A stretch of 62,977 bases of DNA. Source: Paludibacteraceae bacterium (GTDB lineage Bacteria > Bacteroidota > Bacteroidia > Bacteroidales > Paludibacteraceae). The position numbers and the translations under genes are program-made. The notes beneath the pieces are model-generated. The model saw only the letters and a list, made by a program, of their open reading frames with translations. It searched no databases and had not been told where the DNA came from. Shown in pieces: positions 16,252-24,874 of this stretch; position 1 is the stretch's first letter; the number at the start of each line of letters is the position of its first letter. The stretch spans positions 1 to 62,977 of the forward strand of contig JAFYWK010000018.1 of assembly GCA_017558065.1 (NCBI GenBank), given 5' to 3'.

Positions 16252-17942
16252 TACTTAACGATCTCTTGGAATTGTTGATCGTATTGGTATTTAGCAAACT
16301 CAATATCGCTTTGTGCTTTAGCCTTCATTTGTGCATTGCGTTGCACAGCTACTTTCAAGTTAGCATATACAGCGTCACGGTCATTGGTACGAGCGCCAAC
16401 AACAGCAGCCAAATAAGCAGTAGTAGCATTAGGTTTAGCAACACGTGCCAATGTTTGGCGTGCAGCAGCATAGTCCTCGTTCAAGATTTGTTGAACAGCA
16501 GCGTTATTGGTAGCCTCTTTGCCATAAGCAGTCTTAGCAGCAGAATAATCACCCTTCATGGTGTAGAGTGTACCCATCGCTACTTTCAAATCACCCTTAG
16601 TACCAGCTGCTTTGCCCAGATATTGCTCAGCTTGTGCCAAATCATTCTCTGCCATTGCTGCAATACCAGCGTTGTAATTTACATCTGGATTAGCAGGAGC
16701 CAATTGAAGCGCCTTAGCAAAGCTTCTGCGTGCATTAGCCACATCACCTTGGTTGAAATACAACATACCAATATTGTTGAAAGAGCGATAATCTGCAGGG
16801 AATAACTCTGATGCTGTGGTATAAATGGCCATTTTCTCAGCAGCATCAGCAGTGAGAGTAGCAGCATAGAGCAACTCATCTACATTCAATGCACGAGGAT
16901 CGTTTTTAGCCAAAGCAGCAATCTCTTCGTCAGATTTACCAATCAAATCGGTAGTCAAAATCAGACGGCTACGACGCAATGCTGGCAAAATCTCATCTGC
17001 GATTGTTTTGTAAACAGCACTCAGGTTCTTGATTTGTGTCTCACGCTCCTCTGGATCGGTGTACATGCTCAACACGCGGAGAACCAACTCCTTGTCTTGG
17101 ATGTTACTTGCCTCCATAGCCGCTTGGAAACCAGCCCAGTCCTCAGCAGTTACATTTGACTCAATATCTGCTGTTACTTTTGCTCTCTTGAGTTGGTTTT
17201 TCAAATATTTCTCAGCGTTTGCTTGACGAGCGTCAGCCAACTTCTCGTTCAAACCTTCAGAACCATCAGGAGAAGCATAACCAGCTACCTCAATCTTGTT
17301 GATTGCTTTGTTTTCAGCAGTATTAGCGTCCTTAATTGCAGCATGAAGATCTTTCATCTCTTGGCTCTTCAATTCAGAATTACGGAGTGTAGATTGCTGG
17401 ATAAGGAAACGGATATCCGCCTCTTGTACCTCTTGAATAATGCGTTGGAATTTGTCAGCTGTGATCTGTGGTTTAACCTCTTCAGCAGAAGCGACTACCA
17501 TCTTAGCAGTAGAAACGACACCATCTGCAATTTTCACATCAGGGATAACCACAGTCTTGTTACCAGAACGAGCCACAAAACGTAAATAGAGCTCAGATTT
17601 AGCCATTGCAGGAACATAATCAAAGGTAGCCACTTGTCTGTATTTACCACCCACACTGTAGTAAACAACTTGACCATTCTCTCTAGCCTTCTCGCCTACA
17701 TAAACTACAGATTGAGCCAACGCCTCACCGCCTTCATATTTGAGAACAGGCGTGATGGTTAATACTGCGTTTTTAGCAAATTTCTTTACAGGGAATGTAC
17801 CTGTAATCTCTGCTTCAACTTGATCGCCCACCACTGTAAGCGGACTTGGATTAACGGAAACTTGCTCTGGTTGAACAGCAGTTCCACAAGATGTCAGCAC
17901 TGCAAGTGCAATAATCGACACAAAGAATAATGATTTTTTCAT
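16251..17942 (-). CDS. OmpA/TPR lipoprotein
   Basis: 563 residues. The lipoprotein signal MKKSLFFVSIIALAVLTSC has a lipobox Cys at 19. A beta-rich N-terminal region (20-165) is followed by an OmpA-like peptidoglycan-binding domain near 200-270 (INKIEVAGYASPDGSEG, LADARQANAEKYL). TPR repeats run from about 370 to the end (FNNIGMLYFNQGDVANARR, VNYNAGIAAMAENDLAQAEQYL). It probably tethers outer membrane to cell wall and has a scaffold role. It has its own promoter (18027-18058) and leads the cluster with the small membrane protein, mutL and the phosphatase. It has a more even, Ala-rich codon content than its neighbours, consistent with high expression. Confidence 0.85.
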   Translation of the reverse strand: MKKSLFFVSIIALAVLTSCGTAVQPEQVSVNPSPLTVVGDQVEAEITGTFPVKKFAKNAVLTITPVLKYEGGEALAQSVVYVGEKARENGQVVYYSVGGKYRQVATFDYVPAMAKSELYLRFVARSGNKTVVIPDVKIADGVVSTAKMVVASAEEVKPQITADKFQRIIQEVQEADIRFLIQQSTLRNSELKSQEMKDLHAAIKDANTAENKAINKIEVAGYASPDGSEGLNEKLADARQANAEKYLKNQLKRAKVTADIESNVTAEDWAGFQAAMEASNIQDKELVLRVLSMYTDPEERETQIKNLSAVYKTIADEILPALRRSRLILTTDLIGKSDEEIAALAKNDPRALNVDELLYAATLTADAAEKMAIYTTASELFPADYRSFNNIGMLYFNQGDVANARRSFAKALQLAPANPDVNYNAGIAAMAENDLAQAEQYLGKAAGTKGDLKVAMGTLYTMKGDYSAAKTAYGKEATNNAAVQQILNEDYAAARQTLARVAKPNATTAYLAAVVGARTNDRDAVYANLKVAVQRNAQMKAKAQSDIEFAKYQYDQQFQEIVK

Positions 17943-18026
17943 ATTATTAAAAAGTTTTATTTGATTTTTCGCTTATGCTGTGTATTTCTTAACAAAAATC
18001 GTGCAAAGAGCATACTTTATCGCCTG

Positions 18027-18058
18027 CAAAGGTACAAAAATATTTGCAAACGACCAAA
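18027..18058 (-). promoter_or_regulatory. Promoter for the OmpA/TPR gene
   Basis: Minus-strand TTTG (18058-18055), 20 bp, TACCTTTG (18034-18027). The leader is about 78 nt. Confidence 0.75.
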
Positions 18059-18166
18059 TATATGCATGTTTTTTGTTAAAAATTCATAATTTTTTATTAT
18101 CCGATTGATTGCCACCGCCTATTTCTTCATTTTTTTGGGCTAAAAACAGCCTCAAATTGCTGTGCA

Positions 18167-18198
18167 TTTGTACATTTGCAAAAAAAATCGTACCTTTG
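18167..18198 (+). promoter_or_regulatory. Promoter for the 270-aa lipoprotein
   Basis: TTTG at 18167-18170, 20 bp, TACCTTTG at 18191-18198, 31 bp before the ATG. Confidence 0.8.
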
Positions 18199-18229
18199 TA
18201 GGCGAAAACGAAGATAAACTCTTAGAGAT

Positions 18230-19042
18230 ATGAAAAAAATATTCTTTTTTGTGTGGTTATGCACAATATTGATCGTAGGCTGCACACCCTCTGACAGTGA
18301 GCAAGCACAAGCCTTGGTGGAAGAAGCATATCAATTAGTCAACAATGGGCAATGGCGTCAAGCACGTATTGTCCTTGACTCCTTGCACCAGGTATTTCCC
18401 AAAGAAGTTGCACAACGCCGCGTGGCTAAAGCACTCGAAGACAGCATCACCTATCTTGAAGCTCAACAAACACTCGCATACACAGACACACTTCTGCCAC
18501 CTCTCATCGAGCAAGCAGACCAACTCATCAAGCAGTTCAAATACGAAAAAAACGAGAACTACGAGGACCACGGCAAATATGTGCATCGTCTTCTCAATAC
18601 AGGAAGCAACACTTCTCGTAATTTTCTTCAGACCTATGTCCTTGACAACAGGCAAACCGTTGTCAAAAGTTATTATTACGGCAATATCCAAGTGAATCAA
18701 CAATCTGTTGTCCTTCAGGCGGAGGGCGAAGAAGTCACTTTCTCAGGGCGCAGCCACCACTTTAAAGATGGAGCACATCACGAGATTATGACATTGGAAA
18801 ACGAAGACGCCTTGGCTCTGCTCAATTTTATTGACACCCACCGAAAGCATAAGATTCGTGTAGAAGGCAAAGGAGATAAACCCACACGCAATTGGGTGTA
18901 CTACCTCAACGAAAAAGAGAAACAAGCATTATCAGCCACCTACCAATTAGGGTGGCTAATGAAAGACATCAAACGTATTGAGGATATTCAGCGCACTGCC
19001 TCCGCACAGATAGAGAGATACCAGCAAAAAAGGAATAAATGA
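18230..19042 (+). CDS. Lipoprotein of unknown function
   Basis: 270 residues. The signal MKKIFFFVWLCTILIVGC ends in a lipobox cysteine. Residues 25-100 form helices with a TPR-like repeat (AYQLVNNGQWRQARIVLDSL). The rest is beta-rich (FLQTYVLDNRQTVV, SYYYGNIQVNQQSVVLQAEG) with a final helix (LSATYQLGWLMKDIKRIEDI). I do not recognise a named family. It has a consensus promoter and stands alone, converging on the radical SAM gene with only 3 bp between the stops. Confidence 0.75.
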   Translation: MKKIFFFVWLCTILIVGCTPSDSEQAQALVEEAYQLVNNGQWRQARIVLDSLHQVFPKEVAQRRVAKALEDSITYLEAQQTLAYTDTLLPPLIEQADQLIKQFKYEKNENYEDHGKYVHRLLNTGSNTSRNFLQTYVLDNRQTVVKSYYYGNIQVNQQSVVLQAEGEEVTFSGRSHHFKDGAHHEIMTLENEDALALLNFIDTHRKHKIRVEGKGDKPTRNWVYYLNEKEKQALSATYQLGWLMKDIKRIEDIQRTASAQIERYQQKRNK

Positions 19043-19045
19043 TTC

Positions 19046-20026
19046 TCAATGATCACATTCCTTGCACATGGGTATGCTATTTCCATTATTGATTACACGC
19101 AGGCGAAAAGCATCCGCTTTTTCGCCATGCCAAAGCGCCGCTAACGTGTTGTGCGACAATGAGCCAAAGGCATATTGCCCCATCTTATCATAACAGCATG
19201 GCAACACCTCGCCCTCTGCCGTGACTACACATCCCGACCACAATCGGTAGCATGGAGTGTTGATCCAATGACGACGCATCCATGACCTATGCAAGCGATA
19301 TGTGCCTTCTTTCGTTTTTCGATAGCGGGAATAGCGAGGATTAGACGGCATCAACGCGTGCCCATGTTGATAATCGTATAATTGGGCAGTCTTGAAGACC
19401 AATCGTGTAGCCCCCAGTTCGCGATAATGGCGACGTATCCATTGCCATTCATTCTCATTGGTATGCAAACGCAGTACTTGTAGTTCGATACATATGCGTG
19501 CATGGCTACGCTGGCGCGCTTCAGCCAAATAGCGCAATCCCGCCAATGCCTTTTCCAGACGACCACCAACACGATAAGATGAATAAGAGTCCTGCGAGAA
19601 ACCATCAATAGAAACAATGATACGATTCAATCCGCTATCCACAAGGGCAGCGGCCAATTCGGCGGTAAGGGCTTGTGCATTAGTGGATACTATTGTATAC
19701 AACCCTACTGCGTGTGCTGCAGCAATCATTTTAGGGAGTTCAGGATGCAATAAAGGTTCACCCTGAAAATAAAACTGCATCGTATGTGCCGTTTTGCCCA
19801 CCTGTTCTAATACCGAAGAAAATAACTCCAGCGACATATGTTTGGCCTTGTTATCTGCGCGCAAACGCTGTCCCACAGGGCATTCTGGGCAGCGCAACTG
19901 ACAATAATTAGCCGGCTCAACACTAACAAAAGTAGGAAGATGGTGCACACGCACCACTCCCAAAAGCGATAGTAAATAACTCCACAGACACTGGAGTGTA
20001 TTGATTACACGCATAGAATGAGACAA
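19046..20026 (-). CDS. Radical SAM / SPASM domain protein
   Basis: 326 residues. The radical SAM cluster motif is C-x3-C-x2-C in NYCQLRCPECPVG near residue 45. Motifs GEPLLHPEL and TNAQALT follow, then RIIVSIDGFSQDSY. A C-terminal SPASM-type half with cysteines (CYRLWSGCVVTAEGEVLPCC and MCKECDH) would bind extra Fe-S clusters. Family members modify peptides or cofactors or act in metabolite maturation; the substrate is not evident. It is the last gene of the MarC-TlpA-QueG-RpiB run, 4 bp after rpiB. Confidence 0.8.
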   Translation of the reverse strand: MSHSMRVINTLQCLWSYLLSLLGVVRVHHLPTFVSVEPANYCQLRCPECPVGQRLRADNKAKHMSLELFSSVLEQVGKTAHTMQFYFQGEPLLHPELPKMIAAAHAVGLYTIVSTNAQALTAELAAALVDSGLNRIIVSIDGFSQDSYSSYRVGGRLEKALAGLRYLAEARQRSHARICIELQVLRLHTNENEWQWIRRHYRELGATRLVFKTAQLYDYQHGHALMPSNPRYSRYRKTKEGTYRLHRSWMRRHWINTPCYRLWSGCVVTAEGEVLPCCYDKMGQYAFGSLSHNTLAALWHGEKADAFRLRVINNGNSIPMCKECDH

Positions 20027-20030
20027 GGTC

Positions 20031-20477
20031 TTATCTCACTGGTATCTTATTCACTCGACGTTCGTGACGTCCTCCCTCAAATTCAGAAGCAAAAAACACC
20101 TCTACAATTTGCAACGCTTTTTCTACAGAGACAAAAGACGCAGGAAGACACAGCACATTAGCATTATTATGCTGGCGCGCCAAACGAGCAAGCGGTTCGT
20201 CCCAGCATAAAGCAGCACGAATACCCTGATGATGATTGGCAGTCATGCATATGCCATTGCCAGTAGAACAAATAGCAATACCCATATCATTCACACCTTC
20301 TTCGACAGAAGCGGCCATAGGGTGAGCAAAATCAGGATAATCACAGCTCTCAACAGATGGACATCCATAATCAGTAACAGTTGCACCATGCTCCTTGAGC
20401 CATGCTATCACCTCTTGGCGGAGATTATATCCCGCATGATCGGATGCGATACCAATCTTATAATTTAACATATTCAT
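20031..20477 (-). CDS. rpiB: Ribose-5-phosphate isomerase B
   Basis: 148 residues, the usual size. RpiB interconverts ribose-5-P and ribulose-5-P. The family opening KIGIASDHAGYNLRQ is clear, with CSTGNGICMTANHHQGIRAALCWDE holding the active-site Cys and anion hole, and ARLARQHNNANVLCLPAS following. Either Met1 or Met3 may be the start. It begins 6 bp after the QueG-like stop and ends 4 bp before the radical SAM gene. Confidence 0.92.
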   Translation of the reverse strand: MNMLNYKIGIASDHAGYNLRQEVIAWLKEHGATVTDYGCPSVESCDYPDFAHPMAASVEEGVNDMGIAICSTGNGICMTANHHQGIRAALCWDEPLARLARQHNNANVLCLPASFVSVEKALQIVEVFFASEFEGGRHERRVNKIPVR

Positions 20478-20483
20478 ATATCA

Positions 20484-21185
20484 TTAATGGTTATTATATG
20501 GACAAACGATTTGACATTCCAGGCAATGATGCGTCACATAGGCGATACACTGCCGCGCATCCCATATCTCATTGCGCAGTGCACCTGTCGGACAAGCCTC
20601 CGTACACCTATTACAATCGGCACATGCTGCATTGTGCGGCAGCTCTTTCAAACAAACATCCTCTTCAACAGGCACATTCAACACTATTTCCCCTGGATGA
20701 ACCATACTACCCAATTCCGGATGAATGAATTGATGATTTCTACCAATAAACCCCAACCCTGCCTCTACACACCATCGCCTTTCTAACACAGGAGCGGAAT
20801 CGCAAAAAATATGCTGATGCGTATCTGAAACAACATCTTCACCAAACGCCTCCCGAAGTTTAGCCTCCAACGCATACAACAACGACTTCACACGTCTATG
20901 ATAATCTCTGCCCGAATGTTCATACGTGAGCAAACACACCACTATCGTCTTCCCCCCAGGAACCAGCAACGCTGGGTCATATCGCTTGTCGCAATTGCGC
21001 TCAAGGTAAGTCATATCACCATGCAACCCACGCGCCACCCATTCATCCATGTATCGAGCATCTGCATCCAAACGATGAACAGAGGCAATACCACATGCAT
21101 CAAAACCAACCTCAGTAGCCAGCTTACAGATATTTTTGGATGTCAGCTTCAAGTTGTTTGAAATCGATATACCGACCTTGTACAT
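20484..21185 (-). CDS. Shortened QueG-like iron-sulfur protein
   Basis: About 233 residues from ATG 21185; a TTG at 21152 would fit the usual QueG N-terminus better. Epoxyqueuosine reductase (QueG) makes queuosine in tRNA and normally has more than 300 residues. Conserved parts are GFDACGIAS, YDPALLVPGGKTIVV, the catalytic Asp in FCDSAPVLERRWCVEAGLGFIG, and two Fe-S motifs (CADCNRCTEACPTGAL and CLECQIVCPYN). The segment between the second-cluster cysteines is shortened (AYVTHHCLEC), and the protein stops directly after CPYNNH, so the C-terminal third is missing. It may be a minimal active enzyme or a repurposed one. It overlaps the TlpA-like gene by up to 62 bp. Confidence 0.75.
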   Translation of the reverse strand: MYKVGISISNNLKLTSKNICKLATEVGFDACGIASVHRLDADARYMDEWVARGLHGDMTYLERNCDKRYDPALLVPGGKTIVVCLLTYEHSGRDYHRRVKSLLYALEAKLREAFGEDVVSDTHQHIFCDSAPVLERRWCVEAGLGFIGRNHQFIHPELGSMVHPGEIVLNVPVEEDVCLKELPHNAACADCNRCTEACPTGALRNEIWDARQCIAYVTHHCLECQIVCPYNNH

Positions 21186-22191
21186 TACCCTTACGATCAA
21201 GCAAAAATAGCGTAGGAAGTCCCTGCACATTATATTGCATCAACACGGATGCGGATGCGTTCTGGTCAGCACGCACAGTCACCCATGGCAGGTGCTCTGT
21301 GGCTTGCTCCCAAGCCAATTGATTATTATCCAACGATACGGAGTATATCGCAAGGCCTTGCTTGTGGTATTTATTATACAGCTCTCTCAACTCAAAATTA
21401 TACTCCACATATTGGTTCATCATCGAATGAGAAAATTCCAACACAATCACATCTCCACGCAAGTCGGATAAGGATTGCAATTCTCCCTGCTCATCAGGTA
21501 GTGTAATATCTAAAAACGCATTATCCGCCTCCTGAATAAACTGCTGCATCGCTGCTTGATTTTGCAACGAACGCTCTGCGCGCAAGACATCCAGCACCTG
21601 TCCATACAATGCAGTCGTGCGTTCGTATTGCGGCATCCACGTTTGGAAAGAGGTAGCTACGGCTTGATACATACGACGATCAGATGGGTCAAAAATATCC
21701 CATACATATCGACCTTCTTTTTTCAAAAAAACCGCATAGTACGCAGCCAACGAACGAGGATTAGCCGTGATTATCAACTTCGCTTTTTCACGCAACTCAT
21801 CCAACGATTCTGTCCTTGCCACATAGCGCAACCGAGCTATAGCCAAGGTATTGGCACTTCCTTCTATTGAAAAAGTATATGGCAAACTGTCACGCTGGGT
21901 GGTCACAGTGATCGTTTCGGTAGAATCTACTGCTAAAGGCAAAGCCAGCGCCCCCACACGCAAGCGATAAAAATCTGGAAAAGTTGGTGCTGGAGCTTTG
22001 AGCAGGAACTCTCCTTCGGCATCCAGCAGGCAGGAATCCAATGCGACGGTAGCACGCAAAGCTGTGTGCTCCAGATAAACCATCTCACCCGCTGCGTTGG
22101 ATATTGTTCCATCCACAGTAAACATCGGCGCGCGCTGGCAACCAAACAGAGAAAATAACAATATACCCGATATAATAAAATACTTGTTCAT
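21124..22191 (-). CDS. TlpA/thioredoxin-like lipoprotein lacking the CXXC motif
   Basis: About 355 residues from ATG 22191 or 22194. The signal MNKYFIISGILLFSLFGC is a lipoprotein signal. An N-terminal DUF4369-like beta domain (30-130, FTVDGTISNAAGEMVYLEH) is followed by a helical middle and a C-terminal thioredoxin fold (DITLPDEQGELQSLSDLRGD onward). At the place of the WCxxC active site the sequence reads VLEFSHSMMNQYVEYN, with no cysteine, while the cis-Pro region VQGLPTLFLLDRKGN is intact. It therefore keeps the fold but cannot do dithiol exchange, and is probably a periplasmic binding or chaperone-like protein. It lies 32 bp after marC. Confidence 0.82.
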   Translation of the reverse strand: MNKYFIISGILLFSLFGCQRAPMFTVDGTISNAAGEMVYLEHTALRATVALDSCLLDAEGEFLLKAPAPTFPDFYRLRVGALALPLAVDSTETITVTTQRDSLPYTFSIEGSANTLAIARLRYVARTESLDELREKAKLIITANPRSLAAYYAVFLKKEGRYVWDIFDPSDRRMYQAVATSFQTWMPQYERTTALYGQVLDVLRAERSLQNQAAMQQFIQEADNAFLDITLPDEQGELQSLSDLRGDVIVLEFSHSMMNQYVEYNFELRELYNKYHKQGLAIYSVSLDNNQLAWEQATEHLPWVTVRADQNASASVLMQYNVQGLPTLFLLDRKGNVQGRYIDFKQLEADIQKYL

Positions 22192-22223
22192 CATTCTATT
22201 TTTGGTTTGCAAAAGAGGATAAT

Positions 22224-22820
22224 TTAATGACCAAACACCATAGCCAAATTAGCAAACATCAATTTACAAGCAATGGCTAACACAATGATTCCAAAGAATT
22301 TACGAAGAATATATAGCGTTGTCTGCCCCACATATTTGTTCAACCAATTGGTACCTGCCAGCACCAAAAACAACACCACGGTATTCAATGCCACCGAGAC
22401 AACCAGGTTTATAATATCATATTCCGCTGTAATAGACAGCAGTGCGGTAAAAGCACCAGGACCAGCATACATAGGAAACGCCAATGGCACAATACTACCT
22501 GACCCGTCCAGTCCTTCATTTTTGAAGATAGTAACATCCAATATCATTTCCAATGCCATCAAAAAGATGACAAATCCACCCGCAATAGCAAAATACTCAA
22601 TCTTTACACCAAACAACTTCAGCACCCATTCACCTGCAAAAAGAAAGGTAATCAAGATGATAATAGTTGCCAAACTAACACGCATAGGAGAAATCGATAT
22701 TCCTCTTCGCTGCATATTTAGTGTTACAGGCAAATTGCCCAATGGGTCAATGATGGCAAATAGGAAAATAAATGAAGACAAGACTTGCCAGATGTCAAAT
22801 GTTCCAAAAAATGCACTCAT
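22224..22820 (-). CDS. MarC family integral membrane protein
   Basis: 198 residues from ATG 22820; the longer frame would start within the promoter. Six hydrophobic segments are visible, with the family signatures FLFAIIDPLGNLPV near residue 25 and IVPLAFPMYAGPGAFTALL near 100. MarC proteins are inner-membrane proteins whose substrate is unsettled. It leads the minus-strand run of TlpA-like, QueG-like, rpiB and radical SAM genes, with its own promoter at 22868-22898. Confidence 0.88.
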   Translation of the reverse strand: MSAFFGTFDIWQVLSSFIFLFAIIDPLGNLPVTLNMQRRGISISPMRVSLATIIILITFLFAGEWVLKLFGVKIEYFAIAGGFVIFLMALEMILDVTIFKNEGLDGSGSIVPLAFPMYAGPGAFTALLSITAEYDIINLVVSVALNTVVLFLVLAGTNWLNKYVGQTTLYILRKFFGIIVLAIACKLMFANLAMVFGH

Positions 22821-22867
22821 ACCATTTATTATTATAACAAGGTTACTATTTATTCTTATCGTGACTG

Positions 22868-22898
22868 CAAAGGTACAACAAAATTTGCATATATGCAA
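22868..22898 (-). promoter_or_regulatory. Promoter for marC operon
   Basis: Minus-strand TTG (22898-22896), 20 bp, TACCTTTG (22875-22868). Confidence 0.7.
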
Positions 22899-22935
22899 GA
22901 ATTTTCACATAAAGTTGATTTTTCGAATCGATTTG

Positions 22936-22967
22936 TTTGCGTATGTGTAATTTTTGTTGTAATTTTG
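22936..22967 (+). promoter_or_regulatory. Promoter for the HD phosphohydrolase gene
   Basis: TTTG at 22936-22939, 20 bp, TAATTTTG at 22960-22967. The ATG is at 23001. Confidence 0.7.
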
Positions 22968-23000
22968 CATAGTTTTTATAGCTTTTTATTGCGATTGCCT

Positions 23001-24245
23001 ATGTTACCAACGCGAAAAATCATCAACGATCCTGTTTTTGGATTTCTCAACATTCCTGACGGTGTACTCTATCAAGTGCTACAACACCCTTACCTACAAC
23101 GATTAACTCGCATCCGTCAATTAGGGCTGAGTTTCTTTGTCTATCCTGGCGCGATGCACACTCGATTGCTACACTCTTTAGGCGCGATGCACCTCATGCA
23201 AGAGGCCATCAATGTGCTGCGACAAAAGAAGATCACCATCACCGACAACGAGGCCACCGCAGCGATGTTGGCTATTTTGCTGCACGATATAGGACACGGG
23301 CCATTCTCTCACGTGATGGAACACACCTTAGTCAGCGGGATTACGCACGAGGATATTAGCCTCATCATGATGAAGCAAATCAGAGAAGATCTGCAACAAA
23401 CCGCTTCACCTGATTACGTCCAGCTATTAGACCTCGCTATCAGTATTTTCAAAGACGAGTACGACAAACACTTCTTGCATCAACTCATATCCTCACAATT
23501 AGATGTGGACCGTCTTGATTACCTTTGCCGCGACTCATTTTTCTGCGGGGTTACAGAGGGTAGCGTCGCCAGTGCACGTATTCTGAAGATGATCAATGTG
23601 GTTGACAATCACCTTGTTGTAGAGGCCAAAGGCATCTATTCGGTTGAAAAATTCTTAGTAGCACGCCGCCTTATGTACTGGCAAGTGTATCTCCACCACA
23701 CTAGTGTGGCAGCCGAACAACTACTCATCAAGATTCTTGAACGCGCCAAACAACTCGCGTCACAGGGTGTAGCGCTATTTGGCGCACCAGCATTGCAATT
23801 CTTCCTCTACAACCAAATCACCACAGAGGAATTTACCAACAACCCTAACGCGCTACATCAATATGCACTATTAGACGACTCCGACCTACTATCCGCTATC
23901 AAAGTGTGGATGAAAAGCGAAGACAAAGTGCTCGGACTGCTGTGCCAACACTTCACCAATCGCCAACTATTCAAAGGCAAAATCCTTGAACATCCACTCA
24001 CACAAGCGGAGCACGAGGCCCTTTGCACGCACTATGCAACTCTGTTCGGCGTCACAAACGAAGAAGCACAGTATTTCTTCGTGGAACATATTTCCACTTC
24101 TAACACGTACTCAGAGAAGGGAGAATCCATCGGTATTCTATTCAAAGATGGCTCCGTTCGCGATATTGCTGATGCTTCCGACATGCTGAATATGGAAACG
24201 CTTACCTTCAAACCACAGAAAAGATATATATTTATGTTCCAATAG
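23001..24245 (+). CDS. HD domain phosphohydrolase
   Basis: 414 residues from ATG 23001; an upstream Met at 22785 is before the promoter. The HD motif is complete: the first His in HTRLLHSLGAMHL, ILLHDIGHGPFSHVMEH as the HD pair, and the final Asp in SSQLDVDRLDYLCRDS. This arrangement matches dGTPase-like/SAMHD1-like proteins of Bacteroidota, which may hydrolyse deoxynucleoside triphosphates; substrate is not shown. It is a single gene divergent from marC. Confidence 0.85.
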   Translation: MLPTRKIINDPVFGFLNIPDGVLYQVLQHPYLQRLTRIRQLGLSFFVYPGAMHTRLLHSLGAMHLMQEAINVLRQKKITITDNEATAAMLAILLHDIGHGPFSHVMEHTLVSGITHEDISLIMMKQIREDLQQTASPDYVQLLDLAISIFKDEYDKHFLHQLISSQLDVDRLDYLCRDSFFCGVTEGSVASARILKMINVVDNHLVVEAKGIYSVEKFLVARRLMYWQVYLHHTSVAAEQLLIKILERAKQLASQGVALFGAPALQFFLYNQITTEEFTNNPNALHQYALLDDSDLLSAIKVWMKSEDKVLGLLCQHFTNRQLFKGKILEHPLTQAEHEALCTHYATLFGVTNEEAQYFFVEHISTSNTYSEKGESIGILFKDGSVRDIADASDMLNMETLTFKPQKRYIFMFQ

Positions 24246-24252
24246 CGACACT

Positions 24253-24269
24253 TTGGCACGCTATTTGTA
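24253..24269 (+). promoter_or_regulatory. Sigma-54-type promoter candidate before hsp20
   Basis: TTGGCACG-CTAT-TTGTA against the sigma-54 consensus TTGGCACG-N4-TTGCA: 12 of 13 defined positions match. The one mismatch falls in the -12 GC. It lies 91 bp before the ATG, and no TAnnTTTG box is seen in 24246-24359. Confidence 0.5.
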
Positions 24270-24323
24270 TATCTTCCTCGCGAAAGCAAAATGGCGAACC
24301 GGCTATATAGAGCACGTTGCCAT

Positions 24324-24344
24324 AAACCTAAAACCTAAACTATA
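24324..24344. repeat. 7-bp leader repeat before hsp20
   Basis: AAACCTA, AAACCTA and a degenerate AACTATA, 16 bp before the ATG. Confidence 0.65.
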
Positions 24345-24359
24345 AAATTTATTGTTATT

Positions 24360-24797
24360 ATGTTACCTACTATCAAAAGGCAAAACAATTGGTTGCCAAC
24401 TATTTTCAACGATTTCTTCAACGATGATTGGTTTCCTATGCGTGCAGTAGCGGCTACTGCACCCGCCATCAATGTCAAGGAAGATGAAAAAACATTCACC
24501 GTCGAGATTGCTGCTCCTGGCATGACCAAAGATGACTTCAAAGTGCATGTCAACGACAAAGAGCAACTGGTGATTTCTGTCGAAAAGAAAAAAGAAACCA
24601 AAGACGAAGACAAATCTGCAAAATACCTTCGTCGTGAATTCAACTACACTCATTTCGAACAAGCACTACTTCTCCCCGAGAACGTGGATAAAGAAGCCAT
24701 CACTGCCAAAGCATGCAGCGGTGTGCTCTGCATCACCCTGCCCAAATTAGCTACAATGCCAGACAAGCAAACTACACGCGTGATTGATATCCAATAA
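24360..24797 (+). CDS. Hsp20 / alpha-crystallin small heat-shock protein
   Basis: 145 residues. An N-terminal arm (LPTIFNDFFNDDWFP) precedes the alpha-crystallin domain (about 32-130: FTVEIAAPGMTKDDFKVHV, YLRREFNYTHFEQALLLPE, GVLCITLPK). Small heat-shock proteins hold unfolding proteins as an ATP-independent chaperone. A sigma-54-like promoter lies upstream and a clear terminator follows. It stands alone between the HD gene and the convergent nuclease gene. Confidence 0.93.
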   Translation: MLPTIKRQNNWLPTIFNDFFNDDWFPMRAVAATAPAINVKEDEKTFTVEIAAPGMTKDDFKVHVNDKEQLVISVEKKKETKDEDKSAKYLRREFNYTHFEQALLLPENVDKEAITAKACSGVLCITLPKLATMPDKQTTRVIDIQ

Positions 24798-24838
24798 TCA
24801 TACGGATTTGTTTTTAGTGTTTTTATTGTTTTTAGTGG

Positions 24839-24874
24839 GAGAGTGTGTCTATTTTTTGGGCACACTCTCTTTTA
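24839..24874. terminator. Bidirectional terminator after hsp20
   Basis: GAGAGTGTG (24839-24847) pairs with CACACTCTC (24861-24869), followed by TTTTATTT. It also serves the convergent nuclease gene ending at 24872. Confidence 0.8.

Noticed and set aside
16251-17942. Frameshift or fusion in the OmpA/TPR protein
   Set aside because: The frame is intact and the combination of OmpA-like and TPR parts occurs in Bacteroidota lipoproteins.
22785-23000. N-terminal extension of the HD protein
   Set aside because: It precedes the TAATTTTG promoter at 22960 and has no family similarity.
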